Positions 58,088 through 64,000 of a stretch of 64,000 nt of DNA are shown here, piece after piece. The DNA is from Bolinopsis microptera (taxonomy: Eukaryota > Ctenophora > Tentaculata > Lobata > Bolinopsidae), in the NCBI RefSeq assembly GCF_026151205.1, contig NC_087076.1, forward strand, positions 5,694,902-5,758,901. The letters are read 5' to 3'. The stretch's first letter is position 1; each line of letters begins with the position of its first letter. The notes under the pieces were generated by a model. That model searched no databases. It saw nothing but the letters and a program-made list of their open reading frames with translations, and had not been told where the DNA came from. The translations under genes were made by a program, and so were the position numbers.

Positions 58088-61000
58088 TTAGAGTTGAGCT
58101 ATTCCTAGTCCTTGTTATGACAGTATTAAAACTACAATAGTTGTCACGAGATGTTTGATCTAGTGGCTAGAGTTGAGCTATTCCTAGTTCTTGCTATGAC
58201 AGTATTAAAACTACAATAGTTGTCACGAGATGTTTGATCTAGTTTCTAGAGTTGAGCTATTCCTAGTCCTTGCTATGACAGTTTAAAACTGTAATAATTG
58301 TCACGAAATGTTTGAGCTAGTTATTAGAGTTGAGCTATTCCTAGTCCTTGTTATGACAGTATTAAAACTACAATAGTTGTCACGAGATGTTTGATCTAGT
58401 TATTAGAGTTGAGCTATTCCTAGTCCTTGCTATGACAGTATTAAAACTACAATAGTTGTCTCGAGATGTTTGATCTAGTTATTAGAGTTGAGCTATTCCT
58501 AGTCCTTGTTATGACAGTATTAAAACTACAATAGTTGTCACGAGATGTTTGATCTAGTTATTAGAGTTGAGCTATTCCTAATCTTTGCTATGACAGTATT
58601 AAAACTACATTAGTTGTCACGAGATGTTTGATCTAGTTATTAGAGTTGAGCTATTCCTAGTCCTTGTTATGACAGTATTAAAACTACAATAGTTGTCACG
58701 AGATGTTTGATCTAGATATTAGAGTTGAGCAATTCCTAGTCCTTGTTATGACAGTATTAAAACTACAATAGTTGTCACGAGATGTTTGATCTAGTTATTA
58801 GAGTTGAGCTATTCCTAGTCCTTGTTATGACAGTATTAAAACTACAATAGTTGTCACGAGATGTTTGATCTAGATATTAGAGTTGAGCTATTCCTAGTCC
58901 TTGTTATGACAGTATTAAAACTACAATAGTTGTCACGAGATGTTTGATCTAGTTATTAGAGTTGAGCTATTCCTAGTCCTTGTTATGACAGTATTAAAAC
59001 TGTAATAATTGTCACGAGATATTTGAGCTAGTTGTTAAAGTTGAGCTATTCCTAGTCCTTGTTATGACAGTATTAAAACTGTAATAATTGTCACGAGATG
59101 TTTGAGCTAGTTATTACTATTAAAGTTGAGCTATTCCTAGTCCTTGCTATGACAGTATTAAAACTACAATAATTGTCACGAGATGTTTGATCAAATTATT
59201 AGAGTTGAGCTATTCCTAGTCCTTGCTATGACAGTATTAAAACTACAATAGTTGTCACGAGATGTTTGATCTAGTGGCTAGAGTTGAGCTATTCCTAGTC
59301 CTTGTTATGACAGTATTAAAACTACAATAGTTCTCACGAGATGTTTGATCTAGTGGCTAGAGTTGAGCTATTCCTAGTCCATGTTATGACAGTATTAAAA
59401 CTACAATAGTTGTCACGAGATGTTTGATCTAGTGGCTAGAGTTGAGCTATTCCTAGTCCTTGTTATGACAGTATTAAAACTACAATAGTTTGTCACGAGA
59501 TGTTTGATCTAGATATTAGAGTTGAGCAATTCCTAGTCCTTGTTATGACAGTATTAAAACTACAATAGTTGTCACGAGATGTTTGATCTAGTTATTAGAG
59601 TTGAGCTATTCTTAATCTTTGCTATGACAGTATTAAAACTACATTAGTTGTCACGAGATGTTTGATCTAGTTATTAGAGTTGAGCTATTCCTAGTCCTTG
59701 TTATGACAGTATTAAAACTACAATAGTTGTCACGAGATGTTTGATCTAGATATTAGAGTTGAGCAATTCCTAGTCCTTGTTATGACAGTATTAAAACTGT
59801 AATAATTGTCACGAGATGTTTGAGCTAGTTATTACTATTAAAGTTGAGCTATTCCTAGTCCTTGCTATGACAGTATTAAAACTACAATAATTGTCACGAG
59901 ATGTTTGATCAAATTATTAGAGTTGAGCTATTCCTAGTCCTTGCTATGACAGTATTAAAACTACAATAGTTGTCACGAGATGTTTGATCTAGTGGCTAGA
60001 GTTGAGCTATTCCTAGTCCTTGTTATGACAGTATTAAAACTACAATAGTTGTCACGAGATGTTTGATCTAGTGGCTAGAGTTGAGCTATTCCTAGTCCAT
60101 GTTATGACAGTATTAAAACTACAATAGTTTGTCACGAGATGTTTGATCTAGTGGCTAGAGTTGAGCTATTCCTAGTCCTTGTTATGACAGTATTAAAACT
60201 ACAATAGTTGTCACGAGATGTTTGATCTAGATATTAGAGTTGAGCAATTCCTAGTCCTTGTTATGACAGTATTAAAACTACAATAGTTGTCACGAGATGT
60301 TTGATCTAGTTATTAGAGTTGAGCTATTCCTAATCTTTGCTATGACAGTATTAAAACTACATTAGTTGTCACGAGATGTTTGATCTAGTTATTAGAGTTG
60401 AGCTATTCCTAGTCCTTGTTATGACAGTATTAAAACTGTAATAATTGTCACGAGATGTTTGAGCTAGTTATTACTATTAAAGTTGAGCTATTCCTAGTCC
60501 TTGCTATGACAGTATTAAAACTACAATAATTGTCACGAGTTGTTTGATCAAATTATTAGAGTTGAGCTATTCCTAGTCCTTGCTATGACAGTATTAAAAC
60601 TACAATAGTTGTCACGAGATGTTTGATCTAGTGGCTAGAGTTGAGCTATTCCTAGTCCTTGTTATGACAGTATTAAAACTACAATAGTTGTCACGAGATG
60701 TTTGATCTAGTGGCTAGAGTTGAGCTATTCCTAGTCCATGTTATGACAGTATTAAAACTACAATAGTTGTCACGAGATGTTTGATCTAGTGGCTAGAGTT
60801 GAGCTATTCCTAGTCCTTGTTATGACAGTATTAAAACTACAATAATTGTCACGAGATGTTTGATCTAGTGGCTAGAGTTGAGCTATTCCTAGTCCTTGTT
60901 ATGACAGTATTAAAACTACAATAGTTGTCACGAGATGTTTGATCTAGATATTAGAGTTGAGCAATTCCTAGTCCTTGCTATGACAGTATTAAAACTACAA

Positions 61001-62341
61001 TAGTTGTCACGAGATGTTTGATCTAGTTATTAGAGTTGAGCTATTCCTAATCTTTGCTATGACAGTATTAAAACTACATTAGTTGTCACGAGATGTTTGA
61101 TCTAGTTATTAGAGTTGAGCTATTCCTAGTCCTTGTTATGACAGTATTAAACTACAATAGTTTGTCACGAGATGTTTGATCTAGATATTAGAGTTGAGCA
61201 ATTCCTAGTCCTTGTTATGACAGTATTAAAACTACAATAGTTGTCACGAGATGTTTGATCTAGTTATTAGAGTTGAGCTATTCCTAGTCCTTGCTATGAC
61301 AGTATTAAAACTACAATAGTTGTCACGAGATGTTTGATCTAGTTATTAGAGTTGAGCTATTCCTAGTCCTTGCTATGACAGTATTAAAACTACAATAGTT
61401 GTCACGAGATGTTTGATCTAGATATTAGAGTTGAGCAATTCCTAGTCCTTGTTATGACAGTATTAAAACTACAATAGTTGTCACGAGATGTTTGATCTAG
61501 TTATTAGAGTTGAGGCTATTCCTAGTCCTTGCTATGACAGTATTAAAACTACAATAGTTGTCACGAGATGTTTGATCTAGTTATTAGAGTTGAGCTATTC
61601 CTAGTCCTTGCTATGACAGTATTAAAACTACAATAGTTGTCACGAGATGTTTGATCTAGTGGCTAGAGTTGAGCTATTCCTAGTTCTTGCTATGACAGTA
61701 TTAAAACTACATTAGTTGTCACGAGATGTTTGATCTAGTTATTAGAGTTGAGCTATTCCTAGTCCTTGTTATGACAGTATTAAAACTACAATAGTTGTCA
61801 CGAGATGTTTGATCTAGATATTAGAGTTGAGCAATTCCTAGTCCTTGTTATGACAGTATTAAAACTACAATAGTTGTCACGAGATGTTTGATCTAGTTAT
61901 TAGAGTTGAGCTATTCCTAGTCCTTGCTATGACAGTATTAAAACTACAATAGTTTGTCACGAGATGTTTAATCTAGTTATTAGAGTTGAGCTATTCCTAG
62001 TCCTTGCTATGACAGTATTAAAACTACAATAGTTGTCACGAGATGTTTGATCTAGATATTAGAGTTGAGCAATTCCTAGTCCTTGTTATGACAGTATTAA
62101 AACTACAATAGTTGTCACGAGATGTTTGATCTAGTTATTAGAGTTGAGCTATTCCTAGTCCTTGCTATGACAGTATTAAAACTACAATAGTTGTCACGAG
62201 ATGTTTGATCTAGTTATTAGAGTTGAGCTATTCCTAGTCCTTGCTATGACAGTATTAAAACTACAATAGTTGTCACGAGATGTTTGATCTAGTGGCTAGA
62301 GTTGAGCTATTCCTAGTTCTTGCTATGACAGTATTAAAACT
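58088..62341 (+). repeat. 79-bp satellite, about 54 monomers, with higher-order structure
   Basis: The monomer starts AGAGTTGAGCTATTCCTAGT, continues CCTTGTTATGACAGTATTAA and AACTACAATAGTTGTCACGA, and ends GATGTTTGATCTAGTTATT. Monomers differ at a few fixed positions (TTATT, GGCT and ATATT joints; GTAATAATT variants; TTGTTATG or TTGCTATG). A marked monomer pair, TTACTATTAAAGTTGAGC followed by TTTGATCAAATTATTAG, recurs at 59117, 59836 and 60476. These spacings of 719 and 640 bp show a higher-order unit of eight to nine monomers. No coding function. Confidence 0.97.
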
Positions 62342-62419
62342 AGGAATAGCTCAACTCTAATAACAACTAATAACAATCAAACATCTCGTGACAACTAATG
62401 TAGTTTTAATACTGTCATA
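62342..62419 (-). repeat. Inverted satellite monomer at the strand switch
   Basis: At 62341 the satellite reverses: ATTAAAACTAGGAATAGCTC joins a plus-strand monomer inside its AAAACTA box to an inverted monomer. The inverted copy has an extra AACAACTAATAACAATC patch and breaks at GTCATA (62419). Confidence 0.9.
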
Positions 62420-63573
62420 TTTTTAATTTATATAATTGGTTAACCTCATAATTCGAGAACTGAGTCAAATAAAAAAAATCGCTGCACCAGATATCTAGAT
62501 AGTTGTCCAAGGAACCACTGTACCAAATCTCAATATCAGGGGGTGGCTGGTTTTCTCAACTAAGGAATTGAAAACCACAAAAGTGTGTTTTGAGATAAAT
62601 GGATTTTAGTGTTTTCAAAATTTTGAGTATTCACTGGAATTTATCACAGTTCGTTAGTTAGGACTTTTTATACACTTAATAGTTCGTTTGCTTGATCAGA
62701 CCTGGCCGTCCCCTAAATGATTTTAGCCACTTTCAGTAGTTAATGTCCTTGTATTGTAAAAAATGAGGTTAACCAAGACTTCCTGTAAACACTAACTGCT
62801 TAAAATTTGGTTGTTAACCTCGCTTTAGACCATATAACACTGGGATTGGTTTATCAATATGTTATTATATATGTAGTAAAACATTTGCACAGTACAACGA
62901 TTAAGTTTTTGAGGTTAACATGTAATTGACTGGTCAGATATTCAAAAAATGAGAGGTTAACCTCATTTTTTAGCCATTTACGGGTAAAATCTTCTACTAA
63001 AATATGGTCAGTTCAAATCACCTTTGTCACGTGATTATAGTTGTAGGCATCGTGATACCAATAGATACCTCACTTCGATATTGTGGTACATAACATAAGT
63101 AAGAATCGTATGTATATTCCCTACGGTACCAAAATGTGATGGTTAACCTCATTTTTTTCATTTTCCCAAGATAAAAGAAAGTCAATCAACATGTCATCTA
63201 TTTAGAAATGTGTATACCGTAAACTTACGATGAAAATAATAACTCTATCATTTGATCTATTCTCGCTATATCTAAAAGACGAGGTTAACCTCATTTAATC
63301 ACGTTTGGATATTAATTTTTCTGATAATTATGAACCTAAAATTTAGAGTTTACATTTGCTGACCGAAATAACAAAAAATTATGGCGTGTAATAAAATATT
63401 AACCTCAATTTTATTAACCTCAATGTTGTATAGTCAATTTTGTAAAAATCGGTTAACCTCAATTATAAAATAAAGTTAATCAGCTACAAATATGTGAATA
63501 GCGGTGATGTTTTCGTCATTAAAAATTAAATCGATTTAGAAAATAATATTTTGGTAGAATTTGTTGACCCCTT

Positions 63574-63628
<55 letters not shown>

Positions 63629-63633
63629 TGGCC
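62420..63633. mobile_element. 1.2-kb insertion in the inverted satellite with a 14-bp direct repeat
   Basis: TTAATACTGTCATA stands at 62406-62419 and again at 63634-63647, with the intervening 1214 bp unrelated to the satellite. Removing the segment and one repeat restores a normal inverted monomer. The insert has no coding frame. The word GGTTAACCTCATTTT or its inverse recurs at about 62438, 62768, 62811, 62907, 62950, 63138, 63280, 63409, 63424 and 63451. The right end is a C tract of about 50 bases (63577-63626). A duplication this long would fit retroposition better than cut-and-paste; the class is unresolved. Confidence 0.75.
63577..63626. repeat. Poly-C tract
   Basis: About 50 C residues ending TCTGGCC, at the right end of the 1.2-kb insertion. 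Length is likely unreliable. Confidence 0.9.
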
Positions 63634-64000
63634 TTAATACTGTCATAACAAGAACTAGAAATAGCTCAACTCTAATAACTAGATCAAACATCTCGTGACA
63701 ACTATTGTAGTTTTAATACTGTCATAACAAGAACTAGAAATAGCTCAACTCTAGCCACTAGATCAAACATGTCGTGACAACTATTGTAGTTTTAATACTG
63801 TCATAGCAAGAACTAGGAATAGCTCAACTCTAGCCACTAGATCAAACATCTCGTGACAATTATTACAGTTTTAATACTGTCATAGCAAGGACTAGGAATA
63901 GCTCAACTCTAATAACTAGATTAAACATCTCATGACAACTATTGTAGTTTTAATACTGTCATAACAAGGACTAGGAATAGCTCAACTCTAGCCACTAGAT
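63634..64000 (-). repeat. Satellite in inverted orientation, running off the window
   Basis: Reverse complement of the 79-bp monomer, nearly five copies to the window edge, with joints of the AATAA and GCCAC types also seen in the plus-oriented array. Confidence 0.95.

Noticed and set aside
58088..62341. CRISPR-like array
   Set aside because: The whole 79-bp unit is repeated with no unique spacers, no cas genes, and the DNA is clearly eukaryotic; it is a satellite.
1..64000. tRNA or rRNA genes
   Set aside because: I looked for paired tRNA A and B boxes and for conserved rRNA stretches and saw none; a covariance-model scan would be decisive.

Overview
This is animal nuclear DNA. It shows short exons with GT/AG introns, no operons, intergenic and intronic space dominated by transposons and tandem repeats, and extracellular modules (kringle, ShKT, sushi/CCP, galectin-like, fucolectin-like). 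The module mix and the transposon families suit an invertebrate. A non-bilaterian such as a cnidarian is possible, but I cannot place the species from sequence alone. Most of the window is repeat; host coding sequence is sparse.

Layout. 1-4281: mostly empty, with one galectin-like terminal exon on the minus strand. 4282-21111: a 16.8-kb DNA transposon with near-identical 1.37-kb terminal inverted repeats and an AT duplication. All its genes are on the minus strand: a THAP/DDE_Tnp_4 transposase, a nine-finger C2H2 protein, a YqaJ-type nuclease and a zinc-finger/Ulp1-type cysteine protease. A hAT-like MITE and a LINE fragment are nested inside it. I call it ISL2EU-like. 21271-23658: three 535-bp tandem repeats, the first split by a mariner-type MITE. 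23704-23864: a foldback element.

24123-40305: a minus-strand secreted-protein gene with signal peptide, kringle domain (three exons), ShKT domain (two exons) and a CCP domain, joined by consistent splice phases. A 2.8-kb LINE sits in its ShKT-CCP intron; a relic paralogue at 41.2 kb preserves the empty site. The galectin-like exon at 2.6-3.0 kb lies on the same strand in the phase that would follow the CCP exon, so one gene may run across the giant transposon. The 11.7-kb intron after the signal-peptide exon contains several terminal-inverted-repeat (TIR) elements, each carrying its own short motif many times (31.5-33.5, 35.7-36.5 and 38.8-40.0 kb).

40.8-46.7 kb: minisatellites (23-, 15- and 48-bp units), an 850-bp inverted-repeat element and short duplications. 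46.9-51 kb: a run of plausible plus-strand exons of unknown product. 53.2-54.6 kb: plus-strand exons of a fucolectin-like (FTP/F5_8-type) lectin, probably decayed. 55-57.5 kb: tandem and inverted repeats. 58.1 kb to the end: a 79-bp satellite of about 54 copies with higher-order structure, which inverts at 62341 and continues inverted to the window edge. A 1.2-kb insertion flanked by a 14-bp direct repeat interrupts the inverted part.

The transposon genes form a self-contained set: DNA cleavage (transposase), end processing or recombination (YqaJ), protein processing (Ulp1-like protease) and DNA or protein binding (zinc fingers). Roles beyond domain assignment are inferred. Exon borders were read by eye from AG/GT signals and phase, and most are good to a few bases only.
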